NCBI RefSeq assembly: GCF_013297935.1
Contig: NZ_JAAFIX010000001.1
Location: 1-64,000, forward strand
DNA: 64,000 nt
Reading direction: 5' to 3'
Origin: Rhodoferax sp.
GTDB lineage: Bacteria > Pseudomonadota > Gammaproteobacteria > Burkholderiales > Burkholderiaceae_C
The translations under genes and the position numbers were made by a program. This document shows, one piece after another, positions 52,748 through 62,152 of this stretch. The first letter of the stretch is position 1, and each line of letters starts with the position of its first letter. Below the pieces are notes generated by a model, which was given only the letters and a program-made list of their open reading frames with translations, did not search any database and had not been told where the DNA came from.

Positions 52748-55700
52748 ATGGATCTCCCCAAGCTCACCCCCGGCAAACGATTCACCCTGCCCCGCCCTAC
52801 CGGCTCTGCCGATGCCATGTTGCTGGCGCGCCTCGGTGCGCGCGACAAGGCGGCGGGCAAGCCGATGACGGTGATCACGGCGGACGCCAGCGATGCCCAG
52901 CGCCTGATGGACGAGATTTCATTCTTCGCCCCCGACTTGCGCTGTGCTCTCTTCCCTGACTGGGAAACCCTGCCCTACGACACCTTTTCCCCGCACCAGG
53001 ACCTGATCAGCGAGCGCTTGGCCACCCTGTGGCGCATCAGCCAGCGGGACAAAGACAACGGGGCCGATGTGGTGATCGTGCCGGCCACCACCGCCCTGTA
53101 CCGGCTGGCGCCGCCCAGCTTTCTGGCGGGCTACACCTTTGAGTTCAAGGTCAAGCAAAAGCTCGACGAGGCAAAACTCAAGAGCCAGCTCACCCTGGCC
53201 GGCTACAGCCATGTGACACAAGTCGTGAGCCCGGGCGAATACGCAGTGCGCGGCGGGCTGATCGACCTGTTCCCCATGGGCAGCCTGGTGCCCTACCGGG
53301 TGGATTTGTTTGACGACGAGATCGACAGCATCCGCACCTTCGACCCCGACAGCCAGCGCAGCCTGTACCCCGTGCCTGAAGTGCGCCTGCTGCCCGGCCG
53401 CGAGTTCCCCATGGACGACGAGGCCCGCGCCAAGTTCCGCAGCCGCTGGCGCGAGCTGTTAGAGGGCGACCCGACCAAGAGCCGCATTTACAAAGACATC
53501 GGCTCGGGCGTGGCCACTGCCGGTATCGAGTACTACCTGCCCTTGTTTTTTGACGACACCGCCACCGTGTTTGACTACGTGGGGGCCGACGCCACCGTGG
53601 TGCTGCACGGCGACCTGGAGCCGGCGTTTCAGCGCTTCTGGCAAGACACCAAAGACCGCTACCGCCTGGTGCACGGCGACCCCGAGCGCCCGGTGCTGCC
53701 GCCCGAGAGCCTGTTTCTGGCCACCGAGCAGTTTTATGCCAAGGCCAACGAACACGCCCAGCTCGCCCTGCGCGCCCAGTCTGACGGCACCGAGTTTTCT
53801 GAGCTCAGCCCCCTGCCAGAGCTGGGGGTAGAGCGTGGTACCGAAGACCCGCTCTGCCGCCTGAAAACCCACGCCCGCAACACCCAGCAGCGCCTGCTGG
53901 TGCTGGCCGAAAGTGATGGCCGTCGTGAGAGCTTGCTGGACTTTTTGCGCGCCTCGCAGTTCAGCCCGCCGGCTTTTGACAGCCTGCAGAAGTTTCTGGA
54001 CAGCAAAGAGCCCATCGGCATTGCCACCTCGGGCCTGACCAAAGGCTTCAGCTGGCTGGAGAGGGGCATTGACCTCATCACCGAGACCGAACTGTTTGCC
54101 GCCGGCCCCACCACCCGCCGCCGCAAAAAGCAGGAGCAAGTCAGCGATGTAGAAGCGCTGATCAAAGACCTGAGCGAGCTCAATGTGGGCGACCCGGTGG
54201 TGCACAGCTCGCACGGCATCGGGCGCTACCGTGGCCTGATCAATATGGACATGGGCAACAAAAACGCGGCAGGCGAGCCCGAGTTGCAAGAGTTTTTGCA
54301 CCTGGAGTACGCCGACAAGGCCACGCTCTATGTGCCGGTGAGCCAGCTGCAGATGATCAGCCGCTACACCGGCGTGAGCGCCGACGAAGCGCCCCTGCAC
54401 CGCCTGGGCAGCGGCCAGTGGGAAAAAGCCAAACGCAAAGCCGCCGAGCAGGTGCGCGACAGCGCGGCCGAGCTGCTCAACATCTACGCCCGCCGCGCCG
54501 CGCGCGAGGGCCACGCTTTCCGCTACAGCGCCGGCGACTACGAGACCTTTGCCAACGACTTCGGCTTTGAAGAAACGGCCGACCAGAAAGCCGCCATTCA
54601 CTGCGTGATTCAGGACATGATCTCTCCCCGCCCCATGGACCGCCTAGTCTGCGGCGATGTGGGCTTCGGCAAGACCGAGGTGGCCTTGCGCGCCGCTTTT
54701 GTGGCGGTGACCGGGGGCAAGCAGGTCGCTTTTCTGGCTCCGACCACCCTACTGGCCGAGCAGCACTACCAGACACTGGTAGACCGCTTCGGCAAGTGGC
54801 CGGTCAAAATTGCCGAGATGAGCCGCTTTCGCAGCGGCAAAGAAATCACCGCCGCCCTCAAAGGCGTGGCCGACGGCACGGTGGACATTGTGGTGGGCAC
54901 CCACAAGCTACTCAGCCAGGACACCAAGTTCGCCAACCTGGGCCTGCTCATCATTGACGAAGAGCACCGCTTCGGCGTGCGCCACAAGGAGCAAATGAAG
55001 GCCTTGCGCGCCGAGGTCGACGTGCTCACGCTCACGGCCACCCCTATCCCGCGTACGCTGGGCATGGCGCTCGAAGGCCTGCGCGATTTAAGCGTGATTG
55101 CCACCGCCCCGCAGCGCCGCCTGGCCATCAAGACCTTTGTGCGCACCGAGGGTAACGGCGTGATCCGCGAAGCCGTGCTGCGCGAGCTCAAGCGCGGCGG
55201 GCAGGTCTACTTTTTGCACAACGAAGTGGAAACCATCGAGAACCGCCGCCAGAAGCTCGAAGAGCTGCTGCCCGAAGCCCGCATTGCCGTGGCGCACGGC
55301 CAGATGCCGGAGCGCCAGCTGGAGGCGGTGATGCGCGACTTTGTGGCCCAGCGCTTCAACCTGCTGCTGTGCTCCACCATTATTGAGACCGGTATTGACG
55401 TGCCGAGCGCCAACACCATCGTCATGAGCCGTGCCGACAAGTTCGGCCTCGCCCAGCTGCACCAGCTGCGCGGCCGCGTGGGGCGCAGCCACCACCAAGC
55501 CTATGCCTACTTGATGGTGCCCGACCTGGAAGGCCTGACCAAACACGCCCAACAGCGCCTGGACGCCATTCAGCAGATGGAAGAACTGGGCAGCGGCTTC
55601 TACCTGGCCATGCACGATCTGGAGATCCGCGGAGCTGGCGAGGTGCTGGGTGAAAACCAGAGCGGCAACATGCTGGAAGTGGGCTTCCAGCTCTACAACG

Positions 55701-56227
55701 AAATGTTGTCCGAGGCCGTGCGCTGCCTCAAAAACGGCCAGGAGCCGGACCTGCTGAGCCCGCTCAATGTGACCACCGAGATCAACCTGCACGCCCCCGC
55801 CCTGCTGCCCAACGACTACTGTGGCGATGTGCACCTGCGCCTGTCGTTCTACAAAAAGCTGGCCACGGCCAAAAACACCGACCAGGTGGACAACCTGCTG
55901 GAAGAAATTGTGGACCGCTTCGGCAAGCTGCCCGCGCAAGCGCAAACCCTGATCGACGTGCACCGCCTGCGGGTGATCGCCAAGCCCTACGGCGTGCTCA
56001 AGGTAGATGCCGCGCCGGGCGTGATCCACATCACCTTCAAGAAGAACCCGCCTGTGGAGATGATCAAGCTCATCGAGCTCATCCAGAAAAACAAGCACAT
56101 CAAACTGGCCGGCAACGAGAAGCTGCGCATTGAGCGCGAGCTGCCCGAGGTCAAAGACCGGGCCCAGATGGTGCGCGACATTCTGCGGTCCTTGGGGCAG
56201 CCCAAGGTGGAGCCAGCGGCCGTTTAA
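52748..56227 (+). CDS. mfd: Transcription-repair coupling factor Mfd
   Basis: A 1159-residue ATP-dependent translocase that removes stalled RNA polymerase and recruits UvrA. The UvrB-homology part (about 1-340) has CALFPDWETLPYDTFSPHQDL. The RNA-polymerase-interacting domain has VGDPVVHSSHGIGRYRGL. The RecG-like translocase has Walker A GDVGFGKTEVALRA, IIDEEHRFGVRHKE (DEEH) and TATPIPRTLGMAL, then QLHQLRGRVGRSHHQAYAYL. ATG 52748 is supported by the family N-terminus RFTLPRPTGSADAMLLARL. It diverges from ispD across 142 bases. Confidence 0.97.
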   Translation: MDLPKLTPGKRFTLPRPTGSADAMLLARLGARDKAAGKPMTVITADASDAQRLMDEISFFAPDLRCALFPDWETLPYDTFSPHQDLISERLATLWRISQRDKDNGADVVIVPATTALYRLAPPSFLAGYTFEFKVKQKLDEAKLKSQLTLAGYSHVTQVVSPGEYAVRGGLIDLFPMGSLVPYRVDLFDDEIDSIRTFDPDSQRSLYPVPEVRLLPGREFPMDDEARAKFRSRWRELLEGDPTKSRIYKDIGSGVATAGIEYYLPLFFDDTATVFDYVGADATVVLHGDLEPAFQRFWQDTKDRYRLVHGDPERPVLPPESLFLATEQFYAKANEHAQLALRAQSDGTEFSELSPLPELGVERGTEDPLCRLKTHARNTQQRLLVLAESDGRRESLLDFLRASQFSPPAFDSLQKFLDSKEPIGIATSGLTKGFSWLERGIDLITETELFAAGPTTRRRKKQEQVSDVEALIKDLSELNVGDPVVHSSHGIGRYRGLINMDMGNKNAAGEPELQEFLHLEYADKATLYVPVSQLQMISRYTGVSADEAPLHRLGSGQWEKAKRKAAEQVRDSAAELLNIYARRAAREGHAFRYSAGDYETFANDFGFEETADQKAAIHCVIQDMISPRPMDRLVCGDVGFGKTEVALRAAFVAVTGGKQVAFLAPTTLLAEQHYQTLVDRFGKWPVKIAEMSRFRSGKEITAALKGVADGTVDIVVGTHKLLSQDTKFANLGLLIIDEEHRFGVRHKEQMKALRAEVDVLTLTATPIPRTLGMALEGLRDLSVIATAPQRRLAIKTFVRTEGNGVIREAVLRELKRGGQVYFLHNEVETIENRRQKLEELLPEARIAVAHGQMPERQLEAVMRDFVAQRFNLLLCSTIIETGIDVPSANTIVMSRADKFGLAQLHQLRGRVGRSHHQAYAYLMVPDLEGLTKHAQQRLDAIQQMEELGSGFYLAMHDLEIRGAGEVLGENQSGNMLEVGFQLYNEMLSEAVRCLKNGQEPDLLSPLNVTTEINLHAPALLPNDYCGDVHLRLSFYKKLATAKNTDQVDNLLEEIVDRFGKLPAQAQTLIDVHRLRVIAKPYGVLKVDAAPGVIHITFKKNPPVEMIKLIELIQKNKHIKLAGNEKLRIERELPEVKDRAQMVRDILRSLGQPKVEPAAV

Positions 56228-56230
56228 GCA

Positions 56231-56287
56231 TCAAGTAAGCCTCTAGCCCTCGTATTTATTGCGCAAGCAGCTACTAAAATAATAGCA
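56231..56287 (+). repeat. Dispersed ~55-bp repeat, copy K (mfd-serB gap)
   Basis: Almost consensus copy: GTAAGCCTCTAGCCCTCGTATTTATTGCGCAAGCAGCTACTAAAATAATAGCA. It fills most of the space between mfd and serB, ending nine bases before the serB ATG. It may affect serB translation. Confidence 0.92.
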
Positions 56288-56296
56288 AATCACCCC

Positions 56297-57010
56297 ATGT
56301 CCAGCACCGAACTCTCCCCCGGCCTTGTCGTCCAAAACCTGCCCGCCGCCCTGAAGCTTGCCGACTACAAGCTCATTGCGTTTGACATGGACTCCACGCT
56401 CATCAACATCGAGTGCATTGACGAAATTGCCGATGCGGTGGGCCGCAAGGCCGAGGTGGCCGCCATTACCGAGGCCGCCATGCGCGGCGAAATTACCGAC
56501 TTCAAAGACAGCCTGCGCCGCCGCCTGGCGCTGCTGCAGGGCGTGACGCTGGCCGACCTGGAGGGCGTCAAAACCCAGCGCCTGCGCCTCAACCCCGGAG
56601 CCGCCGCGCTGGTGGCCGCCTGTAAGCAGGCCGGGCTCAAGGTGCTGCTGGTCAGTGGCGGCTTTACCTACTTTGCCGAGCATGTGTGCGAGCTGCTGGG
56701 CATTGACTTCATGCGCTCCAATGCCTTGGAAATCGACCATGGCGCACTCACCGGCGGGCTGATCCAGCAGGCCTGGGGCGACATCTGCGATGGTGCCGAG
56801 AAGCGCCGCACGCTGCTGGAGTTGGCGTCGCTGATGAACATTCGCCCCGCGCAGTGCATTGCCGTGGGCGATGGTGCCAACGACCTGCCCATGATGGGTG
56901 CCGCAGGCCTCTCCGTGGCCTACCACGCCAAGCCGGCAGTGCGGGCGCAAGCCCAAGTAGCCATCAACGAAGGCGGCCTGGACCGCCTGCTGGAAGTACT
57001 GGCCGCCTAA
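56297..57010 (+). CDS. serB: Phosphoserine phosphatase
   Basis: HAD-superfamily phosphatase, last step of serine synthesis, 237 residues. Motif I is IAFDMDSTLINIECIDEIAD (D-x-D-x-T nucleophile, about 29-33). Motif II is in LLVSGGFTYFAEHV, and motif III-IV is IAVGDGANDLPMMGAAGLSVAYHAKP. The N-terminal 25 residues are shorter than in E. coli SerB, which has an ACT-like extension. It follows mfd, and a dispersed repeat occupies the gap. Confidence 0.95.
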   Translation: MSSTELSPGLVVQNLPAALKLADYKLIAFDMDSTLINIECIDEIADAVGRKAEVAAITEAAMRGEITDFKDSLRRRLALLQGVTLADLEGVKTQRLRLNPGAAALVAACKQAGLKVLLVSGGFTYFAEHVCELLGIDFMRSNALEIDHGALTGGLIQQAWGDICDGAEKRRTLLELASLMNIRPAQCIAVGDGANDLPMMGAAGLSVAYHAKPAVRAQAQVAINEGGLDRLLEVLAA

Positions 57011-57028
57011 GTGCTGGCCGCCTGACCC

Positions 57029-58630
57029 TCACGCGGGCAGGATGCGCGACTGCCCCGCCTCCACCGCAAAAGCCGCCAGGGTGCTGATGCCGCTGTCAAC
57101 GCGGGTCACGTCGTCCACCACCCGCAACGCGACCGTGAGCCGCTGCGGCGTGAACTCGGCCATGCCATAGCCCCGGCGCTCCCGGTCCACGAAAACGAAG
57201 TGCGGGTTTTCCGCCAACACATCGGCAATGCCCTTGTTGTCCCCCCCGCGCGAGGTGATGCTGGTGCCGCAAAACTCCACACCCACCGAGCGGCTGTCAG
57301 GCCGCGCATAGTCGGCTTTCACGTGGCCGACCCAGTTGGAGTGCACATCGCCGCCCAGAAACACGGGGTTGCTGGCCTGGTGCTGCTGCAGCGCCTGGGT
57401 CAGGCGGGTGCGCGCAGGGGCGTAGCCGTCCCAGCCATCGTTGGGCAGCGCTTGGCCCTCGCCCGGGCGAAAGTCCCGCTGGCCGAACACCGTTTGCTGG
57501 CCGATCAGCGTCCAGGTGACGCCCCCGGCCGCCAAGGACCGGCCCAGCCAGCGCTCCTGCTCCGCGCCCAAAAGCGAGCGGGCGGGGTCGCTCCACGCGG
57601 GGCACGCCGCCGGATTCACACTGCTGGAGCCGAACGCGCCATTTTTCGTGCAGGCCTGCCGGTCGCGGTACTGCCGGTCATCCAGCGTGTGCAGCACGGC
57701 GAGGCGCCCGAAGGCCACGCGGTCGTAGAGCCGCAGCTCGCTGCCCGGCTGCATGACCCCGGCCAACGCTCTCTGGAGCACCGCGGCCCGCAGTGGCATG
57801 TGCTCGTAATACGCCTGGTACGCAGCCGCCCGCCGTGCACCAAAATCCGCGACCTCGGGCCCGAAGGTGCCCTGGGTCAGGCCGGCGTAGTCGTTTTGCA
57901 CCTCGTGGTCGTCCCACGTCATGAGCCAGGGGCAGGCGGCGTGCATGGCTTGCAGGTCAGCATCGGCCTTGTAAAAAGCGTATCGGGCGCGGTAGTCGTC
58001 CAGCGACAGGGTGGCTTGCGTGGGAGCCCGCCGCACACCTTTGTTGCTGCCGCCGTATTCGTAGATGTAGTCGCCCAGAAACATGACAGCATCGGGGTTT
58101 TCGTCGCGCATGTGGCGGTAGGCGCTGTAGTAGCCGTGCTCCCAGTGCTGGCACGAGGCATAGGCCAAGCGCAAGCGGGCCGCTGCGGCACCCGGCAGCG
58201 GAAACGTGCGGGTGCGGCCGACCGCGCTAACCGCGCCACCGACTTGAAAGCGGTAGAAATACCAGCGGTCAGGCTCCAGGCCTTGCACCTCCACATGCAC
58301 CGCGTGCGCCAGCCCGGGCGCCGCCATGGCGGTGCCTGTTTGCACCATGCGCTGAAACTGCGCGTCGTGCGCCATTTCCCAGCGCACAGCGACGGGTTGT
58401 GCGCCCCAGGCCGCGGTGCCTTCTGCGGAGTCTTTTACCAAACGGGTCCAAAGCACCACCGAGTCATGCCGGGGCGAGCCGCTGGCCACCCCGAGGGCAA
58501 ACGGGTCGGTGCTGAGCCGCGCTTGGGCACGCGCTCCGGGAGCGAGCCAGAGCCCGCTTGCGGCAGCGCCGGCCAAGGCTAGCCAGCGCCGCCGGTCCAC
58601 CCACAGCGCAGCGGGCGCTTCCCGGGTCAT
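57029..58630 (-). CDS. Alkaline phosphatase D family protein (PhoD-like, Tat exported)
   Basis: A 533-residue extracytoplasmic phosphodiesterase/phosphatase of the PhoD family. The Tat signal is VDRRRWLALAGAAASGLWLAPGARA, with the twin Arg and an AxA cleavage site at about 36. The PhoD N-terminal domain (about 40-140) starts TDPFALGVASGSPRHDSVVLWTRLV. The metallophosphatase core has MFLGDYIYEYGG, WDDHEVQNDYAG and FLGGDVHSNWVGHV. It overlaps the DsbA-like gene upstream by four bases, so the two are probably co-expressed. Phosphate starvation control is likely but no Pho box was confirmed. Confidence 0.9.
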   Translation of the reverse strand: MTREAPAALWVDRRRWLALAGAAASGLWLAPGARAQARLSTDPFALGVASGSPRHDSVVLWTRLVKDSAEGTAAWGAQPVAVRWEMAHDAQFQRMVQTGTAMAAPGLAHAVHVEVQGLEPDRWYFYRFQVGGAVSAVGRTRTFPLPGAAAARLRLAYASCQHWEHGYYSAYRHMRDENPDAVMFLGDYIYEYGGSNKGVRRAPTQATLSLDDYRARYAFYKADADLQAMHAACPWLMTWDDHEVQNDYAGLTQGTFGPEVADFGARRAAAYQAYYEHMPLRAAVLQRALAGVMQPGSELRLYDRVAFGRLAVLHTLDDRQYRDRQACTKNGAFGSSSVNPAACPAWSDPARSLLGAEQERWLGRSLAAGGVTWTLIGQQTVFGQRDFRPGEGQALPNDGWDGYAPARTRLTQALQQHQASNPVFLGGDVHSNWVGHVKADYARPDSRSVGVEFCGTSITSRGGDNKGIADVLAENPHFVFVDRERRGYGMAEFTPQRLTVALRVVDDVTRVDSGISTLAAFAVEAGQSRILPA

Positions 58631-59289
58631 GGGTGGGAGGCGGTTTCAGCGGCAATCTGGCGCAGCGCCTGCTCAAACACCTCGGGCGGCTGACCGCCGG
58701 AGATCAAGTGCCGGTCATTGATCACCACCGCGGGCACGGACTGGATGCCCGCGCTCAAGTAAAACTGCTCTTGCTCCCGCACCAGATCGGCGTAGTCGTC
58801 GCCCGCCAGAATGGCCTGGGCTTCGTCCCCTGCCAGCCCGACGGACTCTGCCGCCTCCACCAGCACCGCATGCTGGCTCGGGTCTTTGCCATCGGTGAAA
58901 TAGGCTTTGAAAAGCGCTTTTTTGAGGGCCGGTTGCAAGCCAGTGTCTTCCGCCCAGTGCAGCAGGCGGTGGGCGTCAAAGGTGTTGTAGATGCGGCCGC
59001 GCTTGTCCATGTTGAAGGTAAACCCCAGCGCTTCGCCGCGGGCGCGGATGTTTTCACGCGCTGCAGCGGCTTGCTTAGGGGTTGAACCGTATTTTTTGGC
59101 GAGGTGCTCGGTAATGTCTTCCCCTTCAGCCACCATGTTCGGGTTGAGCTCGAAGGGTTGAAAGTGCATGTGCACCTCCACCTCGCCTTCCAGCCGGGAG
59201 AGCGCAGTCTCCAGCGACTGCAGGCCAATCGCGCACCACGGGCAGGAAATGTCAGAAACAAAGTCAATTTTGAGGGAAGTGGTCATCAA
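58627..59289 (-). CDS. DsbA family oxidoreductase (FrnE-like)
   Basis: A 220-residue thioredoxin-fold protein of the FrnE/2-hydroxychromene-isomerase group. The active-site motif is DISCPWCAIGLQSLE (C-P-W-C, about 16-19). Downstream are MHFQPFELNPNMVAEGEDITEHLAKKYG and the C-terminal SVPAVVINDRHLISGGQPPEVFEQALR. No signal peptide is present, so it acts in the cytoplasm, unlike classical DsbA. It is the first gene of a pair with the phoD-like gene. FrnE is linked to oxidative stress in other bacteria; the role here is inference. Confidence 0.87.
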   Translation of the reverse strand: MMTTSLKIDFVSDISCPWCAIGLQSLETALSRLEGEVEVHMHFQPFELNPNMVAEGEDITEHLAKKYGSTPKQAAAARENIRARGEALGFTFNMDKRGRIYNTFDAHRLLHWAEDTGLQPALKKALFKAYFTDGKDPSQHAVLVEAAESVGLAGDEAQAILAGDDYADLVREQEQFYLSAGIQSVPAVVINDRHLISGGQPPEVFEQALRQIAAETASHP

Positions 59290-59391
59290 GGTTGTCCGGT
59301 GAATGAAGTTGAAATGCTCCCTGCAGAGCCGGGGTAATGCTGCAGTGCCACATAGAATGGGGATTCCGAGTTTCTCCGTTTTTCACACTGT

Positions 59392-60000
59392 ATGTCCGCG
59401 GTTCGTTTTTTGGTTGCCGACAGCAGCCCTGCCCTGCAAACTTTCGCAAAAAAAATGTTGGTAGGCTTTGGTTTCGAAGCCGCGTGGGTCCAGACAGCGC
59501 ACTCTGCAGAGGCCGCGCTCGCACTGGCTGCGGAGTTTCCCCCCCATTTTCTCCTGACCGACTGTTTTAGCCGTGCCCCCCTGACCGGCTTGCAACTGGC
59601 CCGGCAACTCCGCGCATCCCACCCCGGCCTGCGCTGGGCCTTGACCAGCATGCAGCTGGATCACGACATGGAGCGTGAGGCCAACGCCCAAGGCGCCATG
59701 TTTCAGCTGCGCAAGCCATTTACCGCTCCCGACATGCAAACCGCCATGGGGCGGGCGCTGGAGCAATGGGGTCGCGAGTTTGACGAAGTCGGGCGGCGCA
59801 TGCCGGGCTACCGGCGGCCGCGCTACAGCGGTGCCGCACCGGTGGCCACGGACTCACCCACTTTTAAACCCGGCGACCTGGTGGAGTACCAGGGCATCCG
59901 GGACACAGTGAAAAACGTCATCTTGAGCCGTGGCGAGCTGGCGGTGCAACTCAGCAACGTCCACGGCGTGGTGCCCGCCACCAAACTCCGCAAAGCCTGA
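59392..60000 (+). CDS. Receiver-domain protein with an uncharacterised C-terminal domain
   Basis: A 202-residue protein. The N-terminal receiver domain (about 1-125) has FLVADSSPALQTFAKKML (one acidic residue then Ser in place of the usual pair), phospho-acceptor LLTDCFSRAP (Asp at about 57) and the conserved Lys in FQLRKPFTAPDM. The remaining part (about 155-200, FKPGDLVEYQGIRDTVKNVILSRGELAVQL) resembles a small SH3-like barrel such as KOW. No helix-turn-helix is seen, so it probably signals by protein or RNA contact. No kinase is adjacent. Confidence 0.78.
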   Translation: MSAVRFLVADSSPALQTFAKKMLVGFGFEAAWVQTAHSAEAALALAAEFPPHFLLTDCFSRAPLTGLQLARQLRASHPGLRWALTSMQLDHDMEREANAQGAMFQLRKPFTAPDMQTAMGRALEQWGREFDEVGRRMPGYRRPRYSGAAPVATDSPTFKPGDLVEYQGIRDTVKNVILSRGELAVQLSNVHGVVPATKLRKA

Positions 60001-60033
60001 CACCCTTGTCGGGGCATCAGGCTCAGCCAACAA

Positions 60034-61233
60034 TTACAGTGCTTGCCCCAAGCGGGCAATTCCCTCCTCGATCTTGGCCACATCCGCGGTGGCAAAGCTC
60101 AGGCGCAACGTGCTCAGGTCGGGGTCATGGGCGTAAAAAGGCGCGCCCGGCACAAAGGCCACCAGCTTGTCGATCGCCCGCTGGGCAAATTCACCCGCAT
60201 GGGTCGGCTTGCCCTGGGCGCCGGTGAGGCGCGCCCAGAAGAACATGCCACCCTGGGGTGCGTCAAACGCAATGGCATCTCCCAATTCGGCTTGCAGGCG
60301 TGCCGCCATCACCCGGGCCCGCTCAGCGTAAGTCGCGCGCACGGCGGCCAGGGCAGTAGGCAAGCGGTTGAGCGTCAAATAGTGCGCCGCGGTGGCTTGG
60401 GTCAGGTTGCTGGTGTGCGCATCGCTGAACTGCTTGCACATGGTTGCGCGGCTGAGCAAGGCGGGAGGTGCAATCAGCCAGCCCACCCGCAGGCCGGGGC
60501 TGAGCACTTTGCTAAACGAGCCGCAGTGGGCCAACCACTCCCGGCTACCGGGCACCGAGTCGCTCAAGGCCAGCAGGCTGGGCGGCGGCGCCTGGTCGAA
60601 AAACAATTCGCCGTACGGATCGTCTTCCACCACCAGGGTCTGTGTGCGCGCTGCGATTTCGAGAATGCGCTTGCGGCGCTCCAGGCTCAGCATGGCGCCG
60701 CTGGGGTTGCCGAAAGATGGAATCAGGTACACCAGCTTGGGCTTGTGCTCCTCGATCAAGGCTTCGAGCTTGTCTACATCCACACCCTGGGAGTCGATCG
60801 GCGCGCCGATGACGTGGGCACCGTACAGGCGGAAACACTGGATGGTGGCCAGAAAGGTGGGCGCTTCCATGATGACTTTGTCACCCGGAGAGATCATGGT
60901 TTTACCGATCAAATCCAGGGCCTGCTGGCTTCCGGTGGTCACGATCAGCCCTTCAGGCGCCACCGTGGCACCTTTGCCGGCCATGTGGTGGCTGATCCCT
61001 TCACGCAGGGGCTGGTAGCCCTCGGTTGCGCCGTATTGCAGTACCGGGCCGGGGTTGTTTTTCAGGACTGCGTCGGCGGATTCGCGAATCCCCTCCACGT
61101 CAAAAAGCGCCGGATCCGGGAAACCACCTGCAAAACTGATGATGCCGGGCTTGCCCAAGAGCTTGAACAGCTCACGGATAGCGGAGGTTTCGACGTTGTT
61201 GAGGCGATCAGCAAATAGCATATTTAAATTCAC
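60034..61233 (-). CDS. PLP-dependent class I/II aminotransferase
   Basis: A 399-residue fold-type I aminotransferase similar to the LysN/2-aminoadipate group. The N-terminus is ETSAIRELFKLLGKPGIISFAGGFPDPALFD. PLP-site blocks are TTGSQQALDLIGKTMISPGD, PSFGNPSGAMLSLERRKRIL, VEDDPYGELFFD and the Schiff-base Lys in CGSFSKVLSPGLRVGWL. There is no helix-turn-helix domain, so it is not a MocR regulator. The substrate is unknown. It converges on the receiver gene. Confidence 0.88.
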   Translation of the reverse strand: MNLNMLFADRLNNVETSAIRELFKLLGKPGIISFAGGFPDPALFDVEGIRESADAVLKNNPGPVLQYGATEGYQPLREGISHHMAGKGATVAPEGLIVTTGSQQALDLIGKTMISPGDKVIMEAPTFLATIQCFRLYGAHVIGAPIDSQGVDVDKLEALIEEHKPKLVYLIPSFGNPSGAMLSLERRKRILEIAARTQTLVVEDDPYGELFFDQAPPPSLLALSDSVPGSREWLAHCGSFSKVLSPGLRVGWLIAPPALLSRATMCKQFSDAHTSNLTQATAAHYLTLNRLPTALAAVRATYAERARVMAARLQAELGDAIAFDAPQGGMFFWARLTGAQGKPTHAGEFAQRAIDKLVAFVPGAPFYAHDPDLSTLRLSFATADVAKIEEGIARLGQAL

Positions 61234-61345
61234 ATTTCAAACAAAAAATTATCAGAAATTAACTGGGAACCAGATTTTCAAACCTCTGGAAAACAGGTAG
61301 ATTGTCCCCGTGTCTTGCATCATTTCCACATTCTGAGGAATTTCT

Positions 61346-62152
61346 ATGACCCAGTTGGCCGCTTTCTTCGAATCCGTCAAATTGCCTTCCATGTCCGAGG
61401 TAGCGCACGCTTTGATCAAGTCACTCAATGACGAAGATGTCGGTGTCGCAGAGATCAGCGATCTGATTTCCCAAGACCCGGCGCTGTCCGCCAAACTTTT
61501 GCGTCTGGCTAACAGCGCCCAGTTCGGCTTGCCACGCGGCGTCTCTTCCATCGACGACGCCATCACCATGGTCGGCATGCAAAAAGTGCGTACTTTAGCG
61601 CTTGGGGCCTGCCTCAGCGAATCTTTTCCGATCATTGAGGGTTTAGACCGAAAAGAATTCTGGCGCACCAGCATGGCTTGCGCCGGCTACTCGCAGTGGC
61701 TGGCCACCGGTCTGGGCATGGACGCGCAGCAGGCCTGGCTAACTGGCATGATGCTGCGCCTAGGCGAATTGCTGATCGTTCAAGCCGACCCCAGTGTGTT
61801 GCAGGAGATTGAAAAACTCCCCCACATCCCGGGCGTGCGCTGGCAACGTGAGGCCCGGCTGACCGGGTTTACCGAAGGGCAAATCACCTCCGAGTTAGCC
61901 CGCCGCTGGAATTTCCCGCCGCAAATTGTCCAGGCTCTCGCGCAATCGGCGGACCCTGTCACGCCCCATGGCTTCTCCAGGCTTGCGGGCGTAGTCCACC
62001 TCGCGGGGCTGATGGCGGAAACCGATCACAACGGCCCCGATGTCATTGGCACCCTGCCGGCCGAGGTGGTCACCGCCTTGATGCTCGACAATGACTGGAT
62101 GCACGCTAAATTCCCGGCCGAAGAGTCATTTATTAACGTCAACAGTTTGTGA
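61346..62152 (+). CDS. HDOD domain protein (paralogue 1)
   Basis: A 268-residue single-domain HDOD protein, a degenerate HD-type output domain. Core blocks are LPSMSEVAHALIKSLNDEDVGVAEISDLISQDPALSAKLLRLANSAQFG, SIDDAITMVGMQKVRTLALGACL and WLTGMMLRLGELLI. No catalytic HD pair or kinase domain is seen, so it is probably a regulatory protein-protein module. It is coupled to nth, and a close paralogue lies just after nth. Confidence 0.87.
   Translation: MTQLAAFFESVKLPSMSEVAHALIKSLNDEDVGVAEISDLISQDPALSAKLLRLANSAQFGLPRGVSSIDDAITMVGMQKVRTLALGACLSESFPIIEGLDRKEFWRTSMACAGYSQWLATGLGMDAQQAWLTGMMLRLGELLIVQADPSVLQEIEKLPHIPGVRWQREARLTGFTEGQITSELARRWNFPPQIVQALAQSADPVTPHGFSRLAGVVHLAGLMAETDHNGPDVIGTLPAEVVTALMLDNDWMHAKFPAEESFINVNSL

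Noticed and set aside
53459-54601. 380-residue minus-strand frame opposite mfd
   Set aside because: Antisense shadow of mfd, whose motifs are complete on the plus strand.
57200-58582. 460-residue plus-strand frame opposite the phoD-like gene
   Set aside because: Antisense shadow; the PhoD Tat signal and metal sites are on the minus strand.
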